This document shows, piece after piece, positions 39,500-53,925 of a stretch of DNA of 64,000 nt. Source of the DNA: Apostichopus japonicus (lineage: Eukaryota; Echinodermata; Holothuroidea; Aspidochirotida; Stichopodidae); the NCBI RefSeq assembly GCF_037975245.1, contig NC_092568.1, positions 25,726,501 to 25,790,500 of the forward strand, written 5' to 3'. The position numbers and the translations under genes were made by a program. The notes under the pieces are model-generated. The model was not told where the DNA came from. It worked only from the letters and a program-made list of their open reading frames with translations, and did no database searches. The first letter of the stretch is position 1. The number at the start of each line of letters is the position of its first letter.

Positions 39500-42400
39500 A
39501 TGGCTGAAGACGAAGAGGAAGATTATATGTCCGACAATTTTCTATCTCAAACGTTAGTTTGGTTTGTACATGAGACACTTAATCGCTTCAATTAGTATAG
39601 TGCTCTTATGAATTTTGACTTCAGATATTCATATCGTATTGTGTGTATGAGCTATGCGTTAGTAATATAGAGCTAGAACCTGTTTAGCGAAATGGCAACA
39701 ACCAGTTACTTGACATACTAAAACAAGATTGTTTTACATGGTTTTGGCCTCATTTGGAAGCGCTAAATTTACTATAGATGTTTTCATCATTGTCAAGTTA
39801 AGTTGCACCTAGCCAAGTGTTTCTCCAGGAAATGCCAGACTGTAGAGTACACCATCTGTGTTCCTAGCACAAACAAATTGTGGTCCCACTCATATTTTGT
39901 CTGTTTACAAGGTGTTCCCAATGCAATATATTTTACAAATTAACACAGCTTTGTTTATTCACTATAACTGTTCATCAGCTGCTACTGGATATGTTAGTAA
40001 GAACACTTGCCCCAGCCCCCATGCATACAAGAAGACTTACACTAAGTTTGTGTGGTTCATGTTATCAGGGAGTCACATTGTGTAACAACTCTGCTTTGAG
40101 TGTATAATTTGCATTTCCTGTCAAATTGTAGTAGCCAGATGGCCAAGTACTCTTCAGAAACGTTTTCCCACTGTATTTATTTCAACTGTTGGAATTATCC
40201 AAAGATCTGCACATTTCTATTAAATTTTATATTCCACCCAAAGGGTCACATAAGATAGAGAAAAGGAGCAATGTCAGGAGGAATCTGGATATAGGGTAAT
40301 CCTAGTTACATGTGTCTGAACATATTATAGTAGTATAGTTTATTTAAGACAAGAATATTATTAACTGGCATAATTTGTTAGGGGCATACGTAGCTCTACC
40401 TTTTGACTTCCCTGTTTCACCTATGGAAACAGAAAATGTTCTGCAATTTTGATAAACAATCAACTTCATCAGTCAGTCATTATAATGTCCTATTAATTGC
40501 CTTGTGAGTTTGCAGTCAAAATGCTGGCAGGTTAAGTTTTGTGATTTAGGTGCATTCATGCAAATATTATACATTCAGACATTTTAGAACACCTATCTTC
40601 AGTAGGTGATTTTGCCACCACATATGTAAGAGGTCTACTTCCATGTAGTGATATCCAACACCAATAACATAATTATCTTGAAACCCAAAACATAAATGTT
40701 ATGTGCTAAACTGAAATACTTAAAGTTTATAACCATGTAATGAGCACTAGGCCTTCTCCACTATAAGAAGAAGTGTATGAATGCATCCATTTTTTTTTGG
40801 GTTCTCCTAGTGAATCAGTCCGACCAGGGCTAGCATGGGGTAAACTCTCCAAGAGAAATGAACAAGAAAAGAAGCACAAAGCTGCCAGTGTCAAAAACAA
40901 GTTTAAACCTCTGAAACAGAGAGAACAGGAAGAAAGAGAGAAAGGACTGAAGAATGCTTTGACATCGGACAATAAAGGATTCGCCATGCTCCAGAAAATG
41001 GGCTACAAGAAAGGAATGGGTCTAGGAAAACAAGGTAACATACTTTGACATTCATGTAAACTTTAAGTATGGAGTAAAGTTAAGGGAAGAATTTTCACGG
41101 AGTACATTTCTAAATGGTTTACGTAGAACCACAGACATATGTACTGTAAATTTGAAGGTACCATGACAGGGAGGGAAGGCTAGAAGAGGAAATGTTATAT
41201 ATTTTCATCATCATCAGCCAATTTAATATTTTAGAGGATGCATCCCTTCCTCTCTCCCCCCCCCCCAAAAAAAAAGAAGAATTCTGTTAGGTCAGAGTGA
41301 TGATTGTTGGGTGTATTGTGGAGTAAGTCATCTCTAAGTAATGATTTAACCTCATTTCAATGATTTGCAGCTAATCCTGCTATGTTGTTATCTCCTGTAG
41401 GAACCGGAAGGGCTGAGCCTGTTCCCATTGAAGTCAAAGCAGGTAAATGTTTCTTTCTCTTATTTGCTCGCTGCAGATCTTCAATATTGCTCATGTATTT
41501 AACTAAGGTCAAAATGATGAGCCCATTTGTTGTTGTTTTTTTTTTCAATATATTTTGCCACTACTTTTAGTTACAGATTCTGTTTTAGACTCAATTTAAT
41601 AGTGTTCTTTATTTCTTTCACGGTTTAATAGACATTCTGGACACCTGTGCACAAAGCTTTATTTTCTTATAAGACCATTCCAATTATGCATTGTTTAAAA
41701 TTGCTGTTAAAATAATATTTCTTTATGAAGATTGTAGTGATTTATGCCAGCGTCCAGCGCCACCATGGGTTGGGACCAGGTTTTAATTGGTTGCAGGATT
41801 ATTCCTGTAGTCTGAATATTTACCTATAGGTTTGTGGAGCCTGCTGACCTACATCAATTTGGTTGTCACCTTGAACATCAAGTACATAGTCCAAGCTAGC
41901 TATTAGTACATTTTCAGCATCAAATCTGAGGGAGTGAGTGGCTCAGGTCATGGCCTAGCCCTCATAGAAGATCCTGGGTGGGTGGGCCTTAAAATTGGAA
42001 AATATTATTTTATGAGGATTTATAACACATTTTTGTGATGACATTTTGGTCTTCTGTACTGACATTTATGTCCAGCTATGTTGGTGTTTATGAAAGTGTA
42101 CTCCTTTTATGTTCAAAAAGCTGGCTTCCAAGGTTTTAGCAGATTTGATTAATAATTACTTTACTTTTCTGCTGATTTCTCTCAAAGATCGTGGTGGATT
42201 AGGACGTGTAGCTGAGATGAAGCGTAAACAGCAAATAAGGGAGCGCTTAGAGGTGGAGGCTATGAGGAAGAGGCAGAAACTGATGGGTCAGCTGAAAGGA
42301 GACTTCAGGCAAAGGATGAAATCCAAATTTGAAGATAAGCTTGTCTGGAAAGATCTCCATAACAGTCAAAAGACTTGTCATTACCTTGATGGAGTGGAGG

Positions 42401-44675
42401 TGAGCCAGAGTACTGGAGGAATTATCAAGTCACTCAACATTCATAGAAATAGAAAAAAAGGAGTTTTGGAAAAATTAAGTATAGAAATTAGTCACATCTA
42501 TAAGCATGGCAACGTGAATTCTTTGTGTTCAGGTGCTACACATTCAAGTCAACCTAGTACATCATTGAATCTATTGTATTTTTCTGCATTACCAGTTCAT
42601 CTTTCCTTTTCCCTCTTTTCTTTGTGTCATGAAGGGAATTGACATGCCAACTGTATCTTGGTACTGGCCTCCCAAGCCAGTGGAGAAGAAGTTGGAGGAT
42701 GACGAAGAACAGACTGACCAATCAGAGGCTGGTTCTCATGATAAGGAAGAAGATATAGAGGAGGAGGAAGAGGAAGAAGAAGAAGAGGAAAAAGAGAAGG
42801 AGGAGGAGGAGCTGGATACAGCTGAGGAACCATCTGTGAGTCCAGCATGATGTAGACCTGTTCATTGCACTTGCATTTAGTATTAAGGGTATCACTAGAA
42901 ATGGTTGGCGGGAAGGGGGGTGAGAGGGTAAGGGGAAGATGTGAGAAGTGTAGCTCAGAAACACTGTTTACCACTGAGAAAGCTAGGGGCCCCAGGGTGT
43001 GCATCAGACATTGTAGGAGGTGCAAAGGTGGAGAGACTGCAAAGGTGGGATGGAGGAGGAAGCATTTTTGAAAGATCTGCTTCCGTTTTCACATTTTCAA
43101 CTCCCAAGTATGTCACTGTGTGCGGCTTGGTGTGTTATTCTTTGATATTAAAGTGTTCTGCAGAAGCTCTGCACCATTTTATAGTTGATTGGGGGCATTC
43201 AACTTTGCAGTACTGCATGCATACACAGACATGATTTGACTATTTCTAAGATCAGCCACAGCATTGCTTCTCTCAATAAATTTGTTTCTCACCCAATAAT
43301 TGTTCAATTGTAAACAGATGTGCACTACAATTATATTACTTTTTCAAAATAAATATCAACACTTAACCTACAGTAGAGCCCTAACATATACCTGATGTAT
43401 TTCAAGAAATGTAGGATAATTAAAATATAAATAACTTGTGCAATTGGGTGTTATTGTGTCATTAACAACTGTTACCACCCTGCCTTAGATTACTGGTTTA
43501 GACATCCTACTGTAGGATTGTGTAACTCTTTAAAAACAAATTTTGTAACAAATTTTAATTTGTAAACACTTTGTTAACACAAAGTAGACACAGCTGCTCT
43601 CCAATGACTGAATGAATACTTATTATTATTATGTATTGGAAGTTATTACTGTATAGTTTTTCCTCACTAAAATTGGCTGAAATGTTCATTTTATTGCAAG
43701 AAATCTTCAATCCATATAGTGGCGTGAATCTTCATCATCATTTTATATGCAATCTGCATAAAACTATAAGTTTTTGCCATTCTTTTTTTTTTACATTTCA
43801 GCCCCAAGAGATGCTTCAGGAGTTGACCAAGTACCTAAGGATGACTTACTACTACTGTGTATGGTGTGGAACATCATTTGCTGGTACTTCTTACTATTTT
43901 AATGTAGCATATGGCAATTGTTTGTGCAGTATAATGATACTAAAAGGTCTGGCTTACCTTTTTAGCTATTTCTTCAAATTTCCCTGGGAATAGAGTCAGA
44001 AACAGTGGAGGAGCGTCCATACAGTCAGGGGGTGGATGTCCCCCTGACGGATTCAATTGGACTGCTGGCGCCCTTTTCAGCTTTTTACCACTTTTTACTT
44101 TACTTCGCGATTATTTACCTTTTTTTTTGCGCTCTCATCTACCTATTGACATTTGTCACATTTTGTTGGCGATGACACCTATTTATTCTTCGTATATCTG
44201 CAAATTAGCCAGGCCAGGAAAGGGTCATTTCTGGCGATCTAGGACGTATCTTTACTCAAAAAATTTGTGATCGTTCCGCGCCAACCTGTGGTGGCGCTCC
44301 GCTTAGATAGTGTCGAAAGTGCCCCTACATACCATTCTCGCCCCCTTGACCAATACCCCTAGCTCCGCCACTGGTCAGAAATGCCTATTTTATGTTACTT
44401 TTGAGAAAACATTTTTAGTAGTGACAAATTGATAGTCTGACAAAAATAGAAAACTTTTCAGTTGATGCTACCATGTTCAGTTTTTTTGTTATAATAATCC
44501 TCAGCTTAAATGGGTTTTTTTATTTCTCGATTGTTGTATTTTTTTGTTCATATTTTGTATTTTGTCCTGTTATGAGTTATGAGATGATGAGTTATATATC
44601 TCTTGAATTGTTCACACAGACACTGAAGACCTTTCAGCTAATTGTCCAGGCGATACATGGGACGATCACAACTGA
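39500..44675 (+). CDS. GPATCH11: G-patch domain-containing protein 11 (spliced, complete)
   Basis: Seven exons join in phase into a 289-residue protein: 39500-39552, 40811-41034, 41401-41442, 42188-42399, 42635-42835, 43802-43883 and 44620-44675. All introns are GT-AG. The N-terminus (MAEDEEEDYMSDNF) and RPGL segment match vertebrate GPATCH11 (CCDC75). The G-patch domain spans about residues 72-112 (GFAMLQKMGY, GLGKQGTGR, IEVKADRGGLG). A basic coiled region follows (about 113-175), then MPTVSWYWPPKP, an acidic run of about 20 mostly Glu residues (213-237), and the C-terminal YLR-x-YYYCVWCGT/ANCPG block typical of the family, with three Cys that may bind metal. G-patch proteins activate DEAH helicases; this family is linked to spliceosomal and kinetochore complexes in vertebrates. 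If intron 5 is retained, the protein ends VSPA. A hAT-like element sits in the last intron. Confidence 0.95.
44003..44373. mobile_element. hAT-like element C, copy 2 (in last GPATCH11 intron)
   Basis: 371 bases with ends CAGTGGAGGAG and CTCCGCCACTG. The flanks are gtcagaaa on both sides (43995-44002 and 44374-44381), a perfect 8-bp target duplication. Most of the interior is shared with 33257-33534. This copy has about 120 extra bases near the left end (including GGATGTCCCCCTGACGG), and copy 1 has a 20-base stretch missing here. No coding capacity. Confidence 0.95.
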
Positions 44676-47061
44676 AGCATTGTGCCCATCTATCAGTGAT
44701 TGAGTCTTGGACTGAATTAATGCACCGAATGGTGAATCTCGAGGGATGGCTGACGAAACGTATCCGTTTTATCAACTTGAATGGATGACATATGTACTGT
44801 GTTCCTGTTGAGAGAGTGTAGAGCTCATTAATATAAGGATACAAGTTTAGAGGTTTATAAACCTTGCTGGTAGAAGATGCCTGTTCCCTCCTCCTCCCCC
44901 CCCCTCCTTTCCAACATGGGTGTGTCATATCTAAGTTAAAGACAGTTTCAAGTAAAGTTGCACCATACAAGCAACAACAAAAAAAGAGCAGTGGTTCATA
45001 TTAAATTTGAACCCCAAAACTCAAAGGTAGAATTTACCTTTGTTTCACAGAATTTAGATATACTAGATAAATAAAGTAGGTTGCTTTGATTTCCATCCAA
45101 GGGGTGCAATCGTACAAGTTACAACTATTCAAGAGAATGGCTCTACTATAAACTGGGTGGATTTGGTGGATAGAAGATCACGGTTATAAATAAATCCCAG
45201 TCATGAGAAGAAGGTGAAAGTACTAAAATTAATTTACAATGACTCAAAATAGCGAGATATGAAACAATTAGTGTTTAGGTCAGGGGATTCTCAATCAATC
45301 TTTTATAATGGCCAGCGAAAATATATGGCTGGAAATAAGGGCCAGACCGAACCAAATTTTCATTGCATATAGATTGACCAATATGCAGGGTAGACTGGTA
45401 AGGTGCACAAGCCTATCCAGTGCATACTAAATTAATGCCAGCGTGTTTTAGTAAATTCAATGTTGCAGCGTACACATAGGTGTTTGCACATTTCTGTCAC
45501 CTTTGGAAATATCATCATTAATTTTTGGAAATAACTTTGGAAATATCATTAAGTAATTCTACATACATCTTTTAAAGAAAAAAAACAACTTGATGAACTA
45601 CACAATCTCTTTTCAAATAAATGGTCAGACAAATTGATTTGTGTTTATCTATACACAACACCAATATTTTGCATCCTATTCTGTGTAAGAACGTTGAGGC
45701 ATTTGTTTCCAGGTAACTTGATACATTTGACTAGTGGTTGTGCATCAGATGTCCTGGGAGCTATTACTTTGGACAAAAGAAATCAGAAAAACAGACCCAA
45801 ATAGAACTGATTGTTTTCATAAAATATTCGTTCTCTTTCAAGACCAATGTGAAATTATATTACAGATAACAGATTGTCGTAATATAATAATATAGACAAG
45901 TATTGCATGATTCATACCTCAATGAATTTTCATGGTAATGAAATGAACTGAATATTGATAGTATTAGACGATCTGAATGCACTTGCAGTAAAACATTGGG
46001 TTAGAAATGACAATTCTACTACTCATGAACTAGAAGCCTCACTCAGCAGTTATGAATTTTGCAACAACAAACAATTAGACTTATAATGTATTTTATGAGA
46101 AACAAGTGGAAATGTAAGAAGGCCATCTAGGCTATTGTCGTAAACACACATGAGACTTCTGTAAGGTTCAGTCTCTCTTGTTTCCATTGAATGAAGATAC
46201 AAAGATCGACTTGGGAGTAATTAAAGTTGAAATATCAAACTGAGTACTGTCTTCTTCTTTTATTTATGACTTTTATTTATGACACAAAATTCATTTGATA
46301 TGTTGCAGAATATTGAGACATTAAATGTAATGTCCACAAAGGCAAGTTCCATTTTTTCACACCACTTTCCATAGTGCAGAGGTATTTCTGTACCTGTACC
46401 AAGAATGGTGGTAGGACTTCTTAATTAATCACACATGCCATCGAGTCATCTACTCTGAGGCATCAAGAAAGAAAACTCTCAACAAAACCACCTTAAATGA
46501 GTTTACCAGACATTTTAGCAGAAGTGCTAAATGTGAACAATTGTAAATTGCAATATAGAAACAATACCTGCACTGAAGTTATTGTTTTGGTTGGACTATC
46601 AACAACTCAAACAATTGCCTGTCATTCTTTACCAGATCTATCATTCATTACCAGAACTTTCAAAGAAGGACAATTTGCCTGAAGTAAGGATAATTAATTA
46701 CCATTCAATCATTTGTTTAAGGAAAAATTTCTAGACATGATAACAGACAAAGTAAATGACTTGACATCTTAACTCCCCCCTCCCTCAGTAAGTTGCCTCC
46801 TACTTTACGGCTCATTTGCACGGTAATACTAGTCAGTTGAAAAGGTTCCAAGCTTAAAATCCAAGATGGAAGATGTGGCTGCTGTGGAAACAATTTTCAC
46901 ATTTAAATAAAGCGTCTTATTTAGAAGGAAATTCCCCTTTATCGGTATTGATTTCTTCTCAATATATCCTCTTTACCGCTGCTCAGTTCAGGGACCAAAC
47001 GGTGCCACGTCTCCACTTCATCATGGTGTATATCGCCATCATAATTAAATTGCATGCTACT
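44676..47061. other. Convergent 3' region of GPATCH11 and COX20
   Basis: No other gene recognised. An AATAAA near 45069 may serve GPATCH11. The remaining sequence is plain AT-rich DNA. Confidence 0.45.
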
Positions 47062-48702
47062 TTACACATCTTTGGTTTCAATGCCCTGAAGTTCTAGGTA
47101 TCTCTTCTGTTTCTGCTTCATCTTGGATCTGTCATATCGACATTTAACACTGCAAATTAAGAAAAGAATGTATATGATCTGGAAAAAAAACAAATATATT
47201 TATTTATCTGGAAAACAGAAGTAATAATTACCCCTAAAAATCCCTTACATGATAACAGCAATGTTCACTTACAGCACACCTACAAATTGACAAACTTTTG
47301 AAGTGAGAGATTCCAAGGTACTGTAAGTATTTCTTTCTTAAAATTTAACGTAATTCTTTGCAGCTTAGAAATGCATACATTTCCGATGCACAAGTTCACT
47401 ATTAAATGCAAAGAAAATTCATAAGACTTACAATGAAAACAAAGTAATGGCTGTGAAAACACTGACTCCAACATCAGCTGACCTCTTGACCCGACCTGGG
47501 GTGAAATTAAAAACGGGAAAAAGAAACATTCACGATGTTACTTTCAAACTTGAATTATAAAGTTATATTTACAATTTTAAGGTAATCACTATTTTCTTGC
47601 AGGTTACTTCTTCATCCCCTCCGTTTGCTCTTTTCCATTTCTTCCGCTCTCCAAACAAATTTGTAAAGAATTCTAACAAATTCGACCAGGTAAAGTGGTC
47701 AGTTGGGGAGGGGGGAATAAGGTAACTAAAGTGAATGAAACATAAAAATCAAGATGATGTAGACAGAAAATCTAAATATTTGCTAAACCTAATGAGAAAA
47801 GTATATGTCAAACTCTATAGATCACCAGTAAGCATTACTTAAGCACCCATTCTGAAAACGGCAAAGCTTTAAAAAAATAATTGAACTTGACATTTAAACT
47901 TAGGTATGCCGGAGGTGTAGGTAAAATGGTAAATGACAAATGTAGTTTTACTACCTCACAGAGACAAAGGACAATCCATCACTTACTTGTAAATAAAAAG
48001 ACAGCCATTCCTGTTCCCAGTCCGCCACCAATGCCATATAAAAATGCTGTCCTCATGCAAGGACGGTTGAAGAAGTCTTTGAACATGGACTGAATGAAAG
48101 AGAATCAATTTAACAGAGAGAGGGTAGTGTTGAAACTGACCTGCTGCTACAATATGCATTAAAGTATATAAATAATGACTACCAATAGTTGTAAACATGA
48201 ATAAAGTGATGCCAATGGGCAACTTTTATCCATACTACATATGGTTATCATATGTCTCAATTTAACAGGATCATTTCAATTTTTGCGATGAAAACATATT
48301 GAACTAGTACCAGTGCCAGCCTACTACTACTACTACTGGTATATTGTTCTGATTTTCTAAAGATCTTTTTGACATGCCAAAACATCACTGTTTTCACAGA
48401 ATAAAAACCTAGAAAAAACTTACACATTTAGTACTCATCACTATATGTAACACTGTCGAAACAAAATCGTTTTCAACACACCTATACATGATTGATCACC
48501 ACAATCTTGACAGGGAAAGCTAAACATGGCCTATAGGCCTAGTACACAGTTGCAGCCTATACAGTAATAATATAAATCCACAATTTGGGAGCGCCTCTGA
48601 CTTTTTAGCCTTAGGCTAGCCTCTATCATTTAGGCAGAATAAATTTACTCTAAAGGAACCGAATGTAATTACCTTTTGATCACCATCGTCTACGTCGTCC
48701 AT
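47062..48702 (-). CDS. COX20: Cytochrome c oxidase assembly protein COX20 (spliced, complete)
   Basis: Four exons on the minus strand join in phase: 48702-48673, 48089-47987, 47495-47432 and 47149-47062. Introns are GT-AG. The protein is 94 residues, shorter than the roughly 118 of the human protein, mainly at both ends. Similarity to COX20 (FAM36A) is clear in PCMRTAFLYG, FLFTSRVKRSADVGVSVF and the KCRYDRSKMKQ segment after the second helix. Two membrane helices lie at about 25-44 and 52-67, joined by the short RVKRSADVG loop. COX20 is an inner mitochondrial membrane chaperone that stabilises newly made COX2 during complex IV assembly. The N-terminus (MDDVDDGDQK) is acidic with no cleavable presequence, as in the family. 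The start has a good context (aaagATGG). Confidence 0.93.
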
Positions 48703-50820
<2,118 letters not shown>

Positions 50821-53800
50821 TCAGAGAGTAGACTCCTCTGTAGAATTAATCGGCTCTGGAAGGGCGTATTTTAACTTTGACCAGAACATGGTATCGTCTG
50901 TTCTAAGATAGGTATTTGCTGATATATATGCCCTAAGCTCTTTATCTAAGGTACTCTTATCTACATCGTTGAACATAACAAGAAGGATTTTTTGGCTGCG
51001 TTCTCTCAGCGCTTGGCTATGAGCTGCCCTGAATTCATAGGAACACCATTCACTTTCCAAGAATTGTGTCGAAAGAATGATTATAGTGCGCTTACTGCGC
51101 TCTATCGCGTTGAGTATGTTCGTTGCTATGGATTCCCCAACAGCGAAATCTCTGTGATGAATACACAGTTTCCACGGTGGAGAATGGTTTTCTAGTCTCG
51201 GTAAAATGTCATTTAATACAAAATCGTTGTCTTGGTTACTAAATGATATGAACGCATCAAAGTCCTTCGATGATTCATCTTCCCGAGAAATCTGAAAGCA
51301 TCTGAAACCAGTACGAGCGTACACCATGACGCTAAATTCCAGATGGTATCTGTAAATGACTAGAGTGGTGATAAAGACCACTGTAAGTATTGTAATTATA
51401 ATTAACAGAACCGATACCAGAGCAGAATTGCTTCCAGTTACCACGACTGGTTCTTCAGATACCGATAAACAAGATGTTTCGTGGTCATCAATCCATTTTG
51501 ATAACTGGGTTCCATTCGCGAAAGGGACACACTCTATTTGACCAAAATCTGTATCAGGTCTGGTTCCATTGGGCTTAAAAGAGGCCTGTCTGTACCACTT
51601 TGACAGGTAGAGCATATCACAAGTACAATTCAATGGGTTTCCTCCTATGAAAACAGATGTTAATTTGGTTAAATTGTCAAACAAACCAGAAGGGAAGACG
51701 GTAATTTCGTTATGACTCAAATCCAGAATTTCTAAAAATGGTAAACCGGCGAAACTAGCAGCATACAAACTGGATATATCATTTTTTGAAAAGTTGAGAT
51801 ACTTAAGAGATAAAGACATCATCGTTCCGCGTGGAAGTTCTGTCAGCCGGTTGTCACTTAGGTCAACGTCAAGTAGTTGATCCAAGCTTCCTTTCTCGAT
51901 GTGATTGACTCTGTTGTCGTGTAAATTAAGGTATTGTAAATTAGGAACAACATCAAGAGATGATTTGGGGATTGATTCTATACGGTTATTCTGAAGGAAA
52001 AGGTACTCCGTACTTTCATCAAGATCGGAGGGAATGTCTGTGAAACTCTGATTGCGACAACTCACTATATTCACCGACGCTTGACATGCCCTAATGCAGC
52101 GACAGCCACGCGGGCAACTGAAATACGAAGTATTTGAGATATCACTCAAGAATAAGGATGGTTTATCCAAAATGTCTTTAATGTAAAAGACACCCCCAGG
52201 ATTGAAACATAGGAGTTCAGCTTGATGGAACCTTTGATTCACCAAGTAATGGACTCCTGGCCAGTATTTTTCTCTATCATAAAGTGACGGCAAAGAACAT
52301 CCTTCTGTAAAACCAAACGCGATGAAATGATACAAAAATTCAAACATACTGCAGTCGCACTGCAAATTGTTTCGTCGAAGATCGGTTAAAACTCGTATAG
52401 AAGGTAGACCATTCAATCCAAGTCGCGAGTTAACATTACATGGAAAGGTTGGAAAATATGTTAACATATTATCTTTCAAGTCAAGCAAGTACAATCCTTG
52501 CAAGTTAAAGAGAGATTTCGGTGATATAACCGCCAGCCTGTTTCCTGCAAGATTAATGCTCTCAATGTTCTCTAAGTTGTAAAATGCTTTATCATCCACA
52601 GAGGAGATCAAATTTAGCGATAAATCAATCTCACTTAAATGAGCTAAATTACTAAAAGTGAATAGTTTTACACACTTGATATTATTGCTTTGTAGCTTTA
52701 TGGTCTGAATTCGAGAGAGAACGACTTCTTGCTCAGGGAAGTTTGAAAATATATTTGGAATCTCTGTGATATCATTTTCTTCCGCACTGAGAGTTTTAAG
52801 GCTCGTTACGTCTGAGAAATCAACCTCGTTTAAGCTTTTCAATGAGCAGTCTTTCAGAATTAATTCTTCAAGGTTAATGAGCCCACGAAGAAAATCGTGT
52901 TGTAAACTTGTTAGATTCTTGTTGACAGCTAGATCCAAAGATCGTAAATTTGATAGATTCCTGAAAGTTAATTCATGGATAAACGATAATTTATTCCAAA
53001 AAAAACTTATCTCTTCAATTAATGGATTATTCGAAAATACATCTCTGACCGGACTGAGAGTTTTAATATTCGTCTCCAATAACCATAATTTTTTTAAGTT
53101 TTGTAGTTTTGGCAGAACATTCCCGAAAAAGAAGTCTAAGTTAATATAGCTTGTTGGATGATTTATCTGAAGAGATTCAAGGTTAGATAAAACATCTAAG
53201 CTCATGAATGTCTCGTTACTACTAAATGATATGAATGAAAGTTGCAGAATCTGAAGATGAAGAAGATTTTGGAAGGCGTTCTCAGGAATTGGTTCAGAAA
53301 ATTGAAAATTGGATAGGCTCATTTCTTGCAGCATGGGGAGGAATGTTTCTCCACTGTGTAAATTTCCCGCTGCCAATGTTTGATCGTTGTTGCACGTGTT
53401 TCCAATGAAAGCCTCCGGATAGGGAGAAGTGATATTGTCGGCAATGGCATCTACGTAAAAGTCGAGAAAAGACAAACTAATCGAACCGCAGAGAGCCCGT
53501 GGTGAGATGTAACCGAGCGATCCATACCGAATCTCGAGGGTAGACAGAGAAGGAAACGCGGCTAAATCGCTTTCGTGTATTTCGAGATAATTACATGCAT
53601 AGATTGTTAACCTTTCTATGGTTACCAGGCTCGTATCGGTCATGTTTTTCATACACTCAAAGAGTTGTGTATCTGGAGTGTGGGTCCTACGTGAACATCT
53701 GACGTCAATATCTATCCCTCCATCAAATGGAGGAGGCAAAGAAGCCCTGAAGAATGGATCATCTTGCTCCCAGAGCACACAGTAACCTTCGTGATTAACA

Positions 53801-53925
53801 GATGGATCCAGCCTCTCTGTCCATCGACAATTCCAAATGTCTGCACACGTCATGTTCCCAGAGGAAACTCTTCCAATTAAAATCAAAATCAAACTCCACG
53901 TTAGATTGACTTTATTTTCCATCAT
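50821..53925 (-). CDS. Toll-like receptor, multiple-cysteine-cluster (protostome-like) type
   Basis: Single-exon frame of 1034 residues starting MMENK at 53925. Signal peptide about 1-23. N-terminal Cys cluster (C27, C33, C49). A first run of leucine-rich repeats spans about 100-520, closed by a C-terminal cap (QCDCSMFEFLYHF, about 523-573). A second N-cap follows (CPRGCRC, 604-623), then about five more repeats to 760 and a second C-cap (NCTCDMLYLSKWY, 766-819). One membrane helix lies at 834-858. The TIR domain is 887-1022: box 1 FDAFISFSNQD, BB loop HHRDFAVGES, SEWCSYEF, and box 3 FWSKLKYAL. The doubled cap makes it a Drosophila-Toll-like architecture rather than the vertebrate single-cluster form. 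The loop proline of vertebrate TLRs is Val here. Many N-glycosylation sequons occur outside. It should signal through MyD88-type adaptors; the ligand is unknown. A possible acceptor at 53937 (gtttgatag) hints at a 5' UTR intron. Confidence 0.95.
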   Translation of the reverse strand: MMENKVNLTWSLILILIGRVSSGNMTCADIWNCRWTERLDPSVNHEGYCVLWEQDDPFFRASLPPPFDGGIDIDVRCSRRTHTPDTQLFECMKNMTDTSLVTIERLTIYACNYLEIHESDLAAFPSLSTLEIRYGSLGYISPRALCGSISLSFLDFYVDAIADNITSPYPEAFIGNTCNNDQTLAAGNLHSGETFLPMLQEMSLSNFQFSEPIPENAFQNLLHLQILQLSFISFSSNETFMSLDVLSNLESLQINHPTSYINLDFFFGNVLPKLQNLKKLWLLETNIKTLSPVRDVFSNNPLIEEISFFWNKLSFIHELTFRNLSNLRSLDLAVNKNLTSLQHDFLRGLINLEELILKDCSLKSLNEVDFSDVTSLKTLSAEENDITEIPNIFSNFPEQEVVLSRIQTIKLQSNNIKCVKLFTFSNLAHLSEIDLSLNLISSVDDKAFYNLENIESINLAGNRLAVISPKSLFNLQGLYLLDLKDNMLTYFPTFPCNVNSRLGLNGLPSIRVLTDLRRNNLQCDCSMFEFLYHFIAFGFTEGCSLPSLYDREKYWPGVHYLVNQRFHQAELLCFNPGGVFYIKDILDKPSLFLSDISNTSYFSCPRGCRCIRACQASVNIVSCRNQSFTDIPSDLDESTEYLFLQNNRIESIPKSSLDVVPNLQYLNLHDNRVNHIEKGSLDQLLDVDLSDNRLTELPRGTMMSLSLKYLNFSKNDISSLYAASFAGLPFLEILDLSHNEITVFPSGLFDNLTKLTSVFIGGNPLNCTCDMLYLSKWYRQASFKPNGTRPDTDFGQIECVPFANGTQLSKWIDDHETSCLSVSEEPVVVTGSNSALVSVLLIIITILTVVFITTLVIYRYHLEFSVMVYARTGFRCFQISREDESSKDFDAFISFSNQDNDFVLNDILPRLENHSPPWKLCIHHRDFAVGESIATNILNAIERSKRTIIILSTQFLESEWCSYEFRAAHSQALRERSQKILLVMFNDVDKSTLDKELRAYISANTYLRTDDTMFWSKLKYALPEPINSTEESTL

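Noticed and set aside
41930-41990. tRNA-derived SINE-like A box (GAGTGGCTCAGG)
   Set aside because: No B box at the proper distance and no tail; chance match within an intron.
42629-42850. Separate 73-residue Glu-rich protein
   Set aside because: It is exon 5 of GPATCH11 read through its donor into the intron.
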